The notes under the pieces: generated by a model
Databases searched by the model: none
What the model was told of the DNA's origin: nothing
Seen by the model: only the letters and a program-made list of their open reading frames with translations
Made by a program: the position numbers and the translations under genes
Shown: positions 9,377 through 17,739 of the stretch, piece by piece
Layout of the letters: each line of letters starts with the position of its first letter
Position numbering within the stretch: position 1 is the stretch's first letter
Assembly: GCA_024655945.1 (NCBI GenBank)
Contig: JANLFK010000008.1
Span: forward strand, 62,001 to 126,000
Length of the DNA stretch: 64,000 bases
Reading direction: 5' to 3'
Source of the DNA: a candidate division KSB1 bacterium
GTDB lineage: Bacteria > Zhuqueibacterota > Zhuqueibacteria > JANLFK01 > Oleimicrobiaceae

Positions 9377-10234
9377 CTATCCTAAGTACTTACGCAAAGG
9401 TTCAAGGCGTGAGCGGTGGCGGAGACGATGCAGGGCCTTCTCCTTGATCTGCCGCACGCGCTCGCGGGTGAGGCGGAAGTGGGCGCCAATCTCCTCCAAC
9501 GTCAGCGGCCGGTCCCCGTCGAAGCCGAAGTAGAGGCGGACTATCTCCGCCTCGCGTGGCCGCAAGGTAGCCAGCACCTTGTCGATCTCGTTGCGCAGGG
9601 ACTCGCGCATCAAGGGGCCGTCCGGCGGGTCGTAGCGGTCGCTCTCCAAGACGTCCAAGAGACTGGTGCCCTCGTCTTGCTGGAAGGGCTCATCCAGTGA
9701 CACATGGCGGGCGGCGTTTCTTAGCACTTCGGCCACCTCACGCGTGCTCAAGTCCATCTCATCGGCAATCTCCTCCATGCTCGGCTCGCGGCCGTAGGCC
9801 TTCTCCAACGCCTCAAAGGTGCGCCCCACCCGGTTGATGGCGCCCACTCGGTTCAAGGGCAGACGGACCACACGCGCCTGCTCGGCAAGGGCTTGGAGAA
9901 TGGACTGCCGAATCCACCACACGGCGTAGGATATGAACTTGAAGCCGCGCGTCTCATCGAAACGCTGCGCCGCCTTGATGAGCCCCAAGTTCCCTTCGCT
10001 GATGAGGTCCTGCAGCGGCAACCCCTGCCCCTGATACTCCTTGGCGACGCTGATGACGAAACGCAGATTGGCTTTGACCAACTGTTCCAGCGCCTGCGTA
10101 TCCGAGTTTCGAATGCGTCGCGCCAGCTCGATCTCTTCTTGTGGAGGGAGCGGAGAGAAGTTCGCGATCTCCTCCAGGTACTTCTCGATGGACTGTTTGA
10201 AGGGAGGTTCCGTATCCTGTCTCTTCTTGGCCAT
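9377..10234 (-). CDS. rpoD: Primary-type RNA polymerase sigma factor (RpoD/SigA), short form without region 1.1
   Basis: A 285-residue sigma-70 factor. Region 1.2 (IEKYLEEIANFSPL), region 2 (NLRFVISVAKEYQGQG; FDETRGFKFISYAVWWIRQ), region 3 (RLPLNRVGAINRV) and region 4 (LTLEEIGAHFRLTRERVRQI) are complete, but region 1.1 and the non-conserved insert are missing. That layout is normal for Bacteroidota/FCB primary sigma factors. ATG at 10234 is chosen because AAGGTAGG lies just upstream; an in-frame TTG at 10252 is less likely. It is monocistronic, with its own terminator. It is the likely user of the TTGACA/TATATT promoters in this window. Confidence 0.93.
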   Translation of the reverse strand: MAKKRQDTEPPFKQSIEKYLEEIANFSPLPPQEEIELARRIRNSDTQALEQLVKANLRFVISVAKEYQGQGLPLQDLISEGNLGLIKAAQRFDETRGFKFISYAVWWIRQSILQALAEQARVVRLPLNRVGAINRVGRTFEALEKAYGREPSMEEIADEMDLSTREVAEVLRNAARHVSLDEPFQQDEGTSLLDVLESDRYDPPDGPLMRESLRNEIDKVLATLRPREAEIVRLYFGFDGDRPLTLEEIGAHFRLTRERVRQIKEKALHRLRHRSRLEPLRKYLG

Positions 10235-10429
10235 AGACCTACCTTGGGACAAAACCGCAGGGTCTTGTTGACCCGTTCTGTCTGTGCTCAGAGTCGCAAC
10301 AATCGCTTCACAGCGTGCGGCTCACAACTGCGGTAGGGGGCGGCTTCTCACCTCCTTTGCTCAGCTAAGGCCGGTTTTCCAAAGGGGAGGAGTGCAACGA
10401 AAGGTTTTCCGGCATCTCTCCCATTGTCC

Positions 10430-10807
10430 TCAGGGGATGCCCAGGCTCTCAATGAGCCTCTTTTCACCAAGGCGGGAGAATGCAACCACGATCATGTGCT
10501 GTCCACCGCTGGTCACCTCCTTCCTAATGACTTCCCCCGTGTCGTCCCATTTCGGATGGTACACAGACTGACCGATGGCAAAGGTAGCGGTAGGGTCGTA
10601 TTCGGTCACGGAGGACTGCCCTTCGGGTTGACGCCCGGCAATGAGTTCCTCCCACTCCCGCGCGTTGACAAGAGTCATCTTGCCGCAGGCGGTGCAGCGC
10701 AGCCAGATGATTTCGCCAGCAAGTCCTCTGCCTGCGCGCTTCATCGGGCGGTCTGCTCGACACCGCTTGCAGAACGCAATGACCGCCTTCTTGCTTTTTG
10801 TTCCCAT
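10430..10807 (-). CDS. Zinc-ribbon protein with Tudor/UvrD-C-like domain
   Basis: A 125-residue protein. The N-terminal half has two CxxC pairs (FCKRC and RCTAC, residues 13-40) forming a predicted zinc ribbon. The C-terminal half (IGQSVYHPKWDDTGEV; VVAFSRLGEKRLI) resembles the small beta-barrel at the end of UvrD/PcrA and CarD-type proteins, which contacts RNA polymerase or nucleic acid. A transcription-associated role is inference. The frame extends upstream, but ATG at 10807 has a GAGG-type ribosome site and a strong promoter about 110 bases before it. Confidence 0.8.
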   Translation of the reverse strand: MGTKSKKAVIAFCKRCRADRPMKRAGRGLAGEIIWLRCTACGKMTLVNAREWEELIAGRQPEGQSSVTEYDPTATFAIGQSVYHPKWDDTGEVIRKEVTSGGQHMIVVAFSRLGEKRLIESLGIP

Positions 10808-11336
10808 GAGGCCTACCTCGGCCTGAAGCACACTTGCCAGAGCAGAGAATCGTGTAAGGCGGACGACGTGCCGCATTCGCGCCGACGCGGGCGGCGGCAC
10901 GCACGGGCATCTAAAAATATAGTAAACTCCTGCCGGTTTGTCAACCCCGAAAACGCAAGATTGCTGGCTGGCACGGCAAGGAGTCCCTGCATGCCCTGGA
11001 GACGAATCGATTTCCCTTTGGGCAATCCCGTGGCCTGCTTTCGGCAGGTGCACCATCTGTCCACGCACCTGTGCCCCAGCACGCCTCCCTTCGCCGACCA
11101 TTAACGCGGTGCATATGAGTGACGAGCTGTCTGCCGACGAGCTCCGAAGCGAGAAAGGATCCTGCTCGGCCATCGTTCAAGACGGGAAGTCCTTGACAGG
11201 CACCGTCGCGCAGGTTTGCGTGACTGCCCCAGTTCGCGAGGTGGAGAGGTATGCACATTGCCGCCCACCACAAGGGTGGTCGCAATCGCGGCCGGTGCCG
11301 GCCGTGAGGCGGAGCAGTCCAGTACCATGCGGCGAC
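10808..11336. other. Intergenic stretch with one promoter
   Basis: About 530 bases between the zinc-ribbon gene and the hsdR remnant. Apart from the promoter at 10916-10944 and its leader, I see no gene, RNA or repeat. Confidence 0.5.
10916..10944 (-). promoter_or_regulatory. Strong predicted promoter of the zinc-ribbon gene
   Basis: On the minus strand TTGACA and TATATT are separated by exactly 17 bases. The start site would be near 10909, leaving a leader of about 100 bases before the ATG at 10807. Confidence 0.75.
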
Positions 11337-13142
11337 TGCCCATGCAGCGGAGAGCACCTCCGCCTGTTCCAGCACTGTCTGGGTGGCCTTTTTCCTGCTT
11401 GTCGGGTGGATAGCCATCTTTGCGCAGGACGCGCTTGACAACGCCGGAGATTCGCCCGCACCTTCTCGCGCACGGTCCAATCGATGGAAACATTCTCTGG
11501 CACCGTGTGCACCAACTCTTGAGCGACAAGCCGGAGCGTTGGTTCGCCGAACACTCTCACGGGGCTGTCATTGGTCTCCAACGCGTCGTAGAAAGCAAGC
11601 TCCTCCTCAGATAGCCCCAGCTACTCGCCGCGTCGGTCTGCCTCGCGCATCTCCTTGGCAAGGGCCACAAATTCTTCGATGACTTGTGCGGCTTCAATGG
11701 CGCGGTTCTGGTAGCGCCGAAGCGCCTGTTCCAGGAGCCGGGCAAAGGAGCGGGCCTGAACGACATTCCTCCTGCGCCGTGTGCGAATCTCCCCATCGAG
11801 GAGCTTCCGCAGGAGTTCTGCTGCCAGATGCTTTTGCTGCATTCCGCGCACCTCAGCCAGAAACTCCTCAGAGAGAATACAGATGTCGGGCTTCCTAACA
11901 CCGGCGGCAGCAAAGAGGCCTAGGACTCCCTCCGTCACCTCCTCAAGATCGGGGTCGATTCTGGGCCGCTCGCGCTCGTCCAGGTCCAGTTTGGCCAGGC
12001 GGCTCTCGTAGTAGATGGGCACCGTCGCGCCGTCCTCCACCGCCCGCTGGATGTCGTAGATGCTTATGTAGTCGCCAAAGACGTGGGGCGTGTTCCGGTC
12101 CGCCAGTTCTAGCGGGGTACCTGTCAAGGCGATGGATGAAGGAGGGGTTTGGCAGCGGATCGCGCATCTGGCGGGCGATGGGGCGACCCTGGTGGTCGCC
12201 CCCTAATGGGCAGGCGTACAAATGGGCCCGGCTTTCGGCGTGGACAGACGGCTGGCGCAAGAGTTCCTGGCAGCGGGAGAAGGTGCCGAACAACTGGACG
12301 TCCAGGTCGTTGCGGTCGGTGATGACCACGACAGCCGGATCCCCAATGGCCGGCTCGGAAATGATCCTCCCTGCGTAGAAAGCAACGGTGAGGTTCTTGT
12401 CCGACCCCTGGGTATGCCAAACCACACCGATGCGTCCGTCGCCAGGTTGCCCTCCTGCAGGTCTTGGGGCCTCGTAACGACCAATGCCGTCGACTATTCT
12501 TTTCGGCCGAAGTCTGGCAGCCCGCAGAGCCTCTTCCACCGCCACCGGCACGGCGTGGAACTGGGGGTAGCCGGCGACCTTCTTCTCCAGCCTGCCGGTC
12601 GTCCTCAAAGACGATAACATCCCGGAGGATTTCCAGCAGGTACTTCCTGGCGAACACGCCTCTCAGGAGCACCTCCAGTTGCGGGACACCCCCGTCCTCA
12701 ACGGCTGCGCCGGTCATCGCGCGCCAGGGCTTCAACCACTCCCGCGCCCCGCCGTGAGCGTCCCCAGGCGCGCCTCCAGGCCGCCGGAGATGACCGGAAG
12801 TTCGTTGAAGGTAAAGAGGGGGGCAATTCGGCCTTGTAGGTCTGGAGCTGGTACGCCCTCCACGAGCATGCGGTGAAAGGTGCGGTTGCGGGCCTCCAGG
12901 GTGGCGCCTTTGGGATGGGTGAGGCGGTGGAAGGCATCCTCCAGGGCCTCGGCGGGCAGGCCGGGATTGAGACGCGCCAGGGCGTCGCACAGCCGCTGGG
13001 CCAGGATGACCTCGCCGTAATCGGCGCGCTCGGCAAACGGGGTGTCCGGCGCGATGTCCGGGCCGTGTCTCACTTGCCAGCCCAGGAATTCCAGCCAGGC
13101 GGGGGCCAGCGATTCAATGTCCGATTCTGTCAGATGAGTCAT
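11337..13142 (-). pseudogene. hsdR: Type I restriction enzyme R subunit (HsdR), decayed
   Basis: HsdR-like sequence is spread over several frames. The N-terminus is intact at 13142-12732 ([30 protein letters not shown]). The translocase part ([21 protein letters not shown]; then VAGYPQFHAVPVAVEEALR and RIGVVWHTQGSDKNLT) is in two further frames around 12780-12240. [10 protein letters not shown], then [20 protein letters not shown] and [14 protein letters not shown] follow at about 12165-11621. The C-terminus ([32 protein letters not shown]) ends near 11337. Walker A GSGKS is GSDKN. The nuclease segment, the DEAH segment and most of helicase domain 2 are deleted. It is non-functional. Its ATG overlaps the RAYT stop as ATGA. 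Confidence 0.9.
12180..12240. repeat. REP-like palindromic element inside the hsdR remnant
   Basis: A perfect 9-bp inverted repeat (GGGGCGACC, five-base loop, GGTCGCCCC; 12180-12202) followed by CTAATGGGCAGGC. A near copy lies inside the RAYT gene at 13425-13460. Here it replaces the part of hsdR that encoded the DEAH-box region. Confidence 0.75.
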
Positions 13143-13756
13143 GGTTTATCCTTCGGAGGGATACCGCACGGCGCCCGCTGACTTTCCCGGTCCGTTTCCC
13201 ATCGCAACGGGTTGTTGAGGATGTATTCCCGGACGCGATTCAGGGATTTTTCGTTGCGGATGATGTGTTCGTAGTAGTTGCGTTGCCACAACCGGCCACG
13301 AAACGGCGGCCAGCCGCAATATTTGACGCCGTACGTGTATTGTACCGTGGTGATGGATTTGAACGCCCCCACGATATCCCCGACCGTCGGCGCAACCCCA
13401 TTGTGGGCATCCGTAGCATCCGTAGGGGCGACCCTTGTGGTTGCCCCATTATGGGCAGGCACAAGACCAGCCCCTACAGGTTTGACGTCGGTGATGATAA
13501 TGATAACGTGAACGTGGTTGGGCATTATGATGAACGCGTCCAAATGAATGTTCGGGAACCGGTTTGACAGGTTGGCCCATTCCCGGCGTACCATGTGGCC
13601 GACCTCATTTAGCCGCATTTGGCCATTCACAACCTCACCGAACAGGCATCGCCGATCCTGTGTGACGACGGTGATGAAATAGGCGCCGGGTTGGGAATAA
13701 TCGTATTCCCGCAGCCGGATGCTGCGGCGATGGTGCTTTTCCGGGTCGTATTTCAT
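13139..13756 (-). CDS. REP-associated tyrosine transposase (RAYT, Y1_Tnp family)
   Basis: A 205-residue intact protein of the TnpA-REP family, a single-strand DNA nuclease related to IS200/IS605 transposases. The HUH motif is seen as MPNHVHVI near residue 78. The C-terminal part shows [29 protein letters not shown] and YILNNPLRW. Residues of about 88-125 ([18 protein letters not shown]) are encoded by an embedded palindromic repeat. The ATG overlaps the hsdM remnant's TGA, and its own TGA overlaps the hsdR ATG, both as ATGA. GGAGGAGAGGGGG precedes the start. Confidence 0.9.
   Translation of the reverse strand: MKYDPEKHHRRSIRLREYDYSQPGAYFITVVTQDRRCLFGEVVNGQMRLNEVGHMVRREWANLSNRFPNIHLDAFIIMPNHVHVIIIITDVKPVGAGLVPAHNGATTRVAPTDATDAHNGVAPTVGDIVGAFKSITTVQYTYGVKYCGWPPFRGRLWQRNYYEHIIRNEKSLNRVREYILNNPLRWETDRESQRAPCGIPPKDKP
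13423..13482. repeat. REP-like palindromic element inside the RAYT coding sequence
   Basis: GGGGCGACC and GGTTGCCCC (13425-13447, one G-T mismatch) form a stem with a five-base loop. The outer ends, TAGGGGC and GCCCCTA, form a second inverted pair up to about 13478. The stretch ATGGGCAGGC after the stem matches the hsdR copy. The reading frame stays open across it. Confidence 0.7.
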
Positions 13757-14180
13757 AACCCCCTCTCCTCCAAAAACCCCTCCGCTTTGGACCGGGCGTA
13801 GTCTTTGGGGAGCACGCCTCTCAGCGAGGGGTTATCCCGCTCCACCGCGTCCATCGCTTCGTCTATGCCCTGGCCGATGGTGGGCTGGCGGGCGGCGGCC
13901 TGGAGGCGGGACCAGCGGGCCTCCGGCGGCACCCAGAAGACGTTGACCGCCGGCTACTCGTCGGGGTCTTCGGGGTCAGCGTAGGGCTCCTCCTGCAGGC
14001 GCTGGTAGTGCTTCTCAAAGGCATCGGGGATGTACTTGAGGAAGGTGAGTCCGAGGACGACGTGCTTGTACTCGGCGGCGTCCATGGAGCCGCGCAGCGC
14101 GTCGGCCATGCACCACAGCTCCGCCTCTTAGCCGACAGTAGCACCGGTGACTTGGCTGCTCAGGCCCGTGATGTCGTGCC
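13753..14180 (-). pseudogene. hsdM: Type I restriction methylase HsdM, N-terminal remnant
   Basis: Only the HsdM_N helical domain survives: [59 protein letters not shown] and [14 protein letters not shown]. Two in-frame stops interrupt it: TAA at 14128-14130, where a Phe is expected (LGFEAELW), and TAG at 13954-13956, where a Tyr is expected (DPDEYRAENVF). The methylase catalytic domain and hsdS are missing. The frame ends in TGA overlapping the RAYT start. The 5' limit near 14180 is approximate. Confidence 0.85.
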
Positions 14181-14631
14181 CATGACCGTTCTCCCCAACT
14201 CCAACGAGACACGCTCGCAATGCATTGCTCGTCCAGCGATCTCCAAGCCGGGACAGCCGGTCATCTCCAACGAATCGTTCCGGCGCGTTCCAAAGCCCAA
14301 GGCTTGGTCGCACACTGCCCTGCCAGGCGCAGCAGCCTGGGCCTTCCCTTTCCCTGGTCACCTGCTCAACCACAGCAGCGTATTGCGGTTGCCACAGTCC
14401 GCAATCGCCCGTCTACTCCGCATGTCTTCCACCCTGACTTGCACATACACATAAAACCTCGCCTGGGGAGTCGGGGTCAGGTCTGAGGGTACCGATTCGC
14501 CCCCCCAGACACGAACGGCCAAAGAAAGGGCACACAAAGGACATCCTGGCACTCAGGAGTCGTCATTCCACAACACACCTGGGAATGTAGGGAATTGCCG
14601 AGAGAAAGTCCGCCTTTCGCAGGTCCGGTGG
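14181..14631. other. Non-coding stretch beside the restriction remnant
   Basis: About 450 bases with no convincing gene on either strand. It holds TCGGGGTCAGGTCT (14471-14484), a phrase that I recall near RAYT genes in other bacteria; this link is weak. No terminator was recognised. Confidence 0.4.
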
Positions 14632-17373
14632 TCAACGCAGAAGCACCACCTTCTGCACCTGGCGACCGCTCCTCCCACTCAGCACACACAGGTACTGGCC
14701 GCTGGGAAGGAGCCAGCCCAGGTCGTCCTTCCCGTCCCAGGTGACCTGGTGCGTGCCCGCTGCCCTTCGCCCAGATATAAGGGTGCGCTGTTTGCGGCCC
14801 AGCAGGTCGTAGACTACCAACGTCACCTGCTCGTCGGCAGGCAGCTGGTAACTGAGCAAGGCAGTGCCTACAAGTGGATTCGGTTGCGGCGGCAGCAGAC
14901 GGAACTCGCCGGGTGCGTCCGCTCCCGCGGGCGATGGTATCGCGGCCGGCAGTTCCACACCGTTGACTGAAGCAACCTCCAGCAGATAGTGGATCACGGC
15001 AAAACCGTACAGCGTCCGCTTCACCGGTCCAACGCCGGGTGCGTACCATTCCACCCAATCGTTGTCACTCCCGGAAAACCTGAAGAGGAAACGATAACAG
15101 TGCGTGAACGTGCCCGCGGGAACGGTCACGGTGTCTGAGGTGCTTTCCAGCGACACCGTCCAGCGGGCCGCGGAGCCGGGCACAGAAACCACCCATGGTT
15201 GGTCGCTGTCCGCAGCAAAGTCCAACCAGCACATCGCGATGCCGGTCGTGGCAAGTACCAATTTGTTGTCCTCTCCGAATCGCACGAAGGCCCGTCCTAC
15301 CTGCGCCAGGCCATCCACCTGGAAGAAAAGCTGCCCACCGAGGCGCAGGGTATCCCTCACCTCCGAACGCTGCCCACCGGTGAACCGCCACCAGTTACCA
15401 ACGGCCAGCGGGAAGTAGCAGGCCAAATCGCCGCCCTCCAGTCCCAGCACTCTCGTGAGCGCCAGGCGAGCAGAGGCGCGCACGTCCTCGTCCGGGTCAC
15501 CGAAGCAGCCGCGCACCAGGGAGATGACCTCCTCACGGCGCTGCCTGACCCCCTGGCGGAGTTGGGCAAACAGCAAGGGGTTTGCCAAGTCCTCTCCAAC
15601 CGAGGGGTTCGGGTAGGCGAAGAGCCGACCGATAACCTCCAGCGCGTGCCGCCGCACCCACCACTCGGGTGCACCCACTGCCAGAAGAAGCTCCTCTGTG
15701 CTCTTGAACACGGTCGCTGCGTATCGAGGCGGGATATTCCACAGGTGAATGCGCGGGGAGGAAAAATCTTGTTGCCACTCGGCAACCAGCCGTGCGGAGA
15801 GGTCGTGGCTCACCGTCACATACCAGTAGTAGCGATCAATGCATCCTGCCCGGCAGTCTCCCCATCCCTTAGAGAAGACGAAATGCCACATTTCGTCTTT
15901 CTTGAAGGCTTGGATATTGTCCCCGTCTCCGGTGTAGCCGTTTGGCTCCGCTGCCAGTACTCCGGCGCAGGCCTGGTAGAGGCGGGCAAGGAGTGGCACT
16001 TTCAGCGGCGCGGCAAAGGTGAGCACCCACCATTGTGGCTGCCCGGATGGCAACAGAGGCCGTGCGCCCGTCAACAAGAACTGGCGCCCAAGGGCATCCA
16101 CGGCTTGGTTGCCCGTCCACAGCTGGCCTACCGCCCAGGCTCGTGTCCAGGGGGCATCCGCCTTCACCAGCAGTTCCGTGGGCACATACTCCGGAAAGGC
16201 ATGGATCCCGTCTAGCGCACTCACCGCTTCGCGCGCCGCTTTCAGTGCCGCCTCGATTTCTTCTGCCAAGGCCATGTCCAGCGGAATGCCTTCTTGCAGT
16301 CGCAGGGTAAGGACGATGGCGTCCTGGCTGACGGGCGAAGCATGGTTCTCGTAGCGCCACACGCCGTTGTGGGATGTCGCTATGTACACGACTCCCGCAG
16401 CGAGGGGGTCGAAAACCAGGCGGACAACGCCTGAGGCGAGCCTCTCTTCCACCTTCCGCATGCGAAACCACTGGCGACCTCCGTCAAAGCTCTCCCAGAA
16501 TCGGCACGAGCCGCGGCCTCCGCTCCCTGCTGCCCACACGTGCAGTGGCCCGCCCGTGTCAATGGCCAGGCCCTTGAAATCGGTCCCTTCCTCCTGCAGC
16601 GCGAAGCGCCACCCCTCTCCGCCGTCGGTGGTCTGCACCACGGCTCCGGTCATTCCCGCGAACAGGGTGTCGGAAAAGTGCGGATGGAAGGCCAAAGAAA
16701 GGCAACTGTTCGATAACAAGGGGGCCGGAGAGGGAGGAAGGAGGTACTCCCAAGTGTCACCCGCGTCCGTCGACTTGGCCGCCAAAGGGATGAAGGCGCA
16801 GGTCCCACCGCCAACCGCCCAGACGGTACGCCTCGCCGGATTCACCTTGAGGTCGTAGACCGTGGCGAAGTGCCACTCGGAGACTCTTTCCCATGCCTCA
16901 CTGCCCAGTGTTCTCCGGTAAACACCCTCACCCCCGCCGGCGAAAGTCTCCCCGCAGATCCGGGGATCAAGAAAGCCGTCGAGTGCGTAGACGGCTCGCA
17001 CCTCCGAGCGCTCGAGCCCCTTGTCCATGGGGGTCCACTGGGAGTCGGTCGGCGTCCAGCAGTAGATGAGGGTGGTGTCGGCGCCGGAACCAGATGGTTC
17101 GGCACCAGCGGCCACGCACCAACCGAGGGGGCCAACGTCGTGAGGATAGAGGGAGAGGACAGTGGCCCCTTCCAAACCGAGGGAGCGCCAGTTTCCGCCC
17201 TGCGCATCCCGGACAAACACGCCCTGTCCCGGGGTACCGACGAAGAGGCGTCCTTCATGGGAGGCCAGGCACGTCAGTTCGTACCCTGCCATCCCCAGGG
17301 GCTCCAAGGTCTGTGCCAAGGCTGATGTAGCAAGGCCGATGGCCAGCATCCCAACAGAAAGCCTTCCACGCAT
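14632..17373 (-). CDS. Secreted beta-propeller (BNR/Ycf48-like) and HEAT-repeat protein with sorting domain
   Basis: A 913-residue exported protein. A signal peptide (MRGRLSVGMLAIGLATSALAQ) leads into propeller-like repeats with BNR-type phrases such as STDAGDTWEYL and TTDGGEGWRF (residues about 30-370). Near residues 600-660, VRQRREEVISLVRGCFGDPD followed by VRASARLALTRVL is HEAT-like. The last 85 residues are a FlgD-like sorting domain (PPQPNPLVGTALLSY; VYDLLGRKQRTL; PSGQYLCVL). ATG at 17373 has AGGAGG nine bases upstream; the frame upstream is not coding. The role is unknown, probably surface binding or monitoring. Confidence 0.83.
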   Translation of the reverse strand: MRGRLSVGMLAIGLATSALAQTLEPLGMAGYELTCLASHEGRLFVGTPGQGVFVRDAQGGNWRSLGLEGATVLSLYPHDVGPLGWCVAAGAEPSGSGADTTLIYCWTPTDSQWTPMDKGLERSEVRAVYALDGFLDPRICGETFAGGGEGVYRRTLGSEAWERVSEWHFATVYDLKVNPARRTVWAVGGGTCAFIPLAAKSTDAGDTWEYLLPPSPAPLLSNSCLSLAFHPHFSDTLFAGMTGAVVQTTDGGEGWRFALQEEGTDFKGLAIDTGGPLHVWAAGSGGRGSCRFWESFDGGRQWFRMRKVEERLASGVVRLVFDPLAAGVVYIATSHNGVWRYENHASPVSQDAIVLTLRLQEGIPLDMALAEEIEAALKAAREAVSALDGIHAFPEYVPTELLVKADAPWTRAWAVGQLWTGNQAVDALGRQFLLTGARPLLPSGQPQWWVLTFAAPLKVPLLARLYQACAGVLAAEPNGYTGDGDNIQAFKKDEMWHFVFSKGWGDCRAGCIDRYYWYVTVSHDLSARLVAEWQQDFSSPRIHLWNIPPRYAATVFKSTEELLLAVGAPEWWVRRHALEVIGRLFAYPNPSVGEDLANPLLFAQLRQGVRQRREEVISLVRGCFGDPDEDVRASARLALTRVLGLEGGDLACYFPLAVGNWWRFTGGQRSEVRDTLRLGGQLFFQVDGLAQVGRAFVRFGEDNKLVLATTGIAMCWLDFAADSDQPWVVSVPGSAARWTVSLESTSDTVTVPAGTFTHCYRFLFRFSGSDNDWVEWYAPGVGPVKRTLYGFAVIHYLLEVASVNGVELPAAIPSPAGADAPGEFRLLPPQPNPLVGTALLSYQLPADEQVTLVVYDLLGRKQRTLISGRRAAGTHQVTWDGKDDLGWLLPSGQYLCVLSGRSGRQVQKVVLLR

Positions 17374-17739
17374 TTCACTCGCCTCCTCGAAGCCACATTT
17401 GCTCAGGCGGGAGAGGCGGTGTCTCGTAGTGGCCACTCGAATCAACGGCTGTCCACTGCCCACCTCTCGGCCCCGTCTCCTCCGGTGTAGATCGCTAAAA
17501 CCGGAGTTCGGCAGCTTGTCCCGCCCATAAAGGCGCAGCTACGGGGCGCACAAGGTTCTCTGAGAGCAGCAGCCAGTGCTCATCGCGACAACACAATTCG
17601 CCTGCTCTTTCTCAATCCGCTTCTCTCAATCAGCTAGAAGTAAACACCACTTGCCACCGGCTTGCCAACAACGGAGCATCGCCCCCATCAGTGCGGCGAA
17701 GCATCGGGTTTGTCTCACGAGGGCTCTCCAGGGGCACCT
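17374..17739. other. Intergenic stretch
   Basis: About 365 bases between two minus-strand secreted-protein genes. I see no gene, repeat or clear promoter. Confidence 0.4.

Noticed and set aside
11434-11439. TTGACA near the hsdR remnant as a plus-strand promoter
   Set aside because: It lies in former coding sequence and has no matching -10 or gene downstream.
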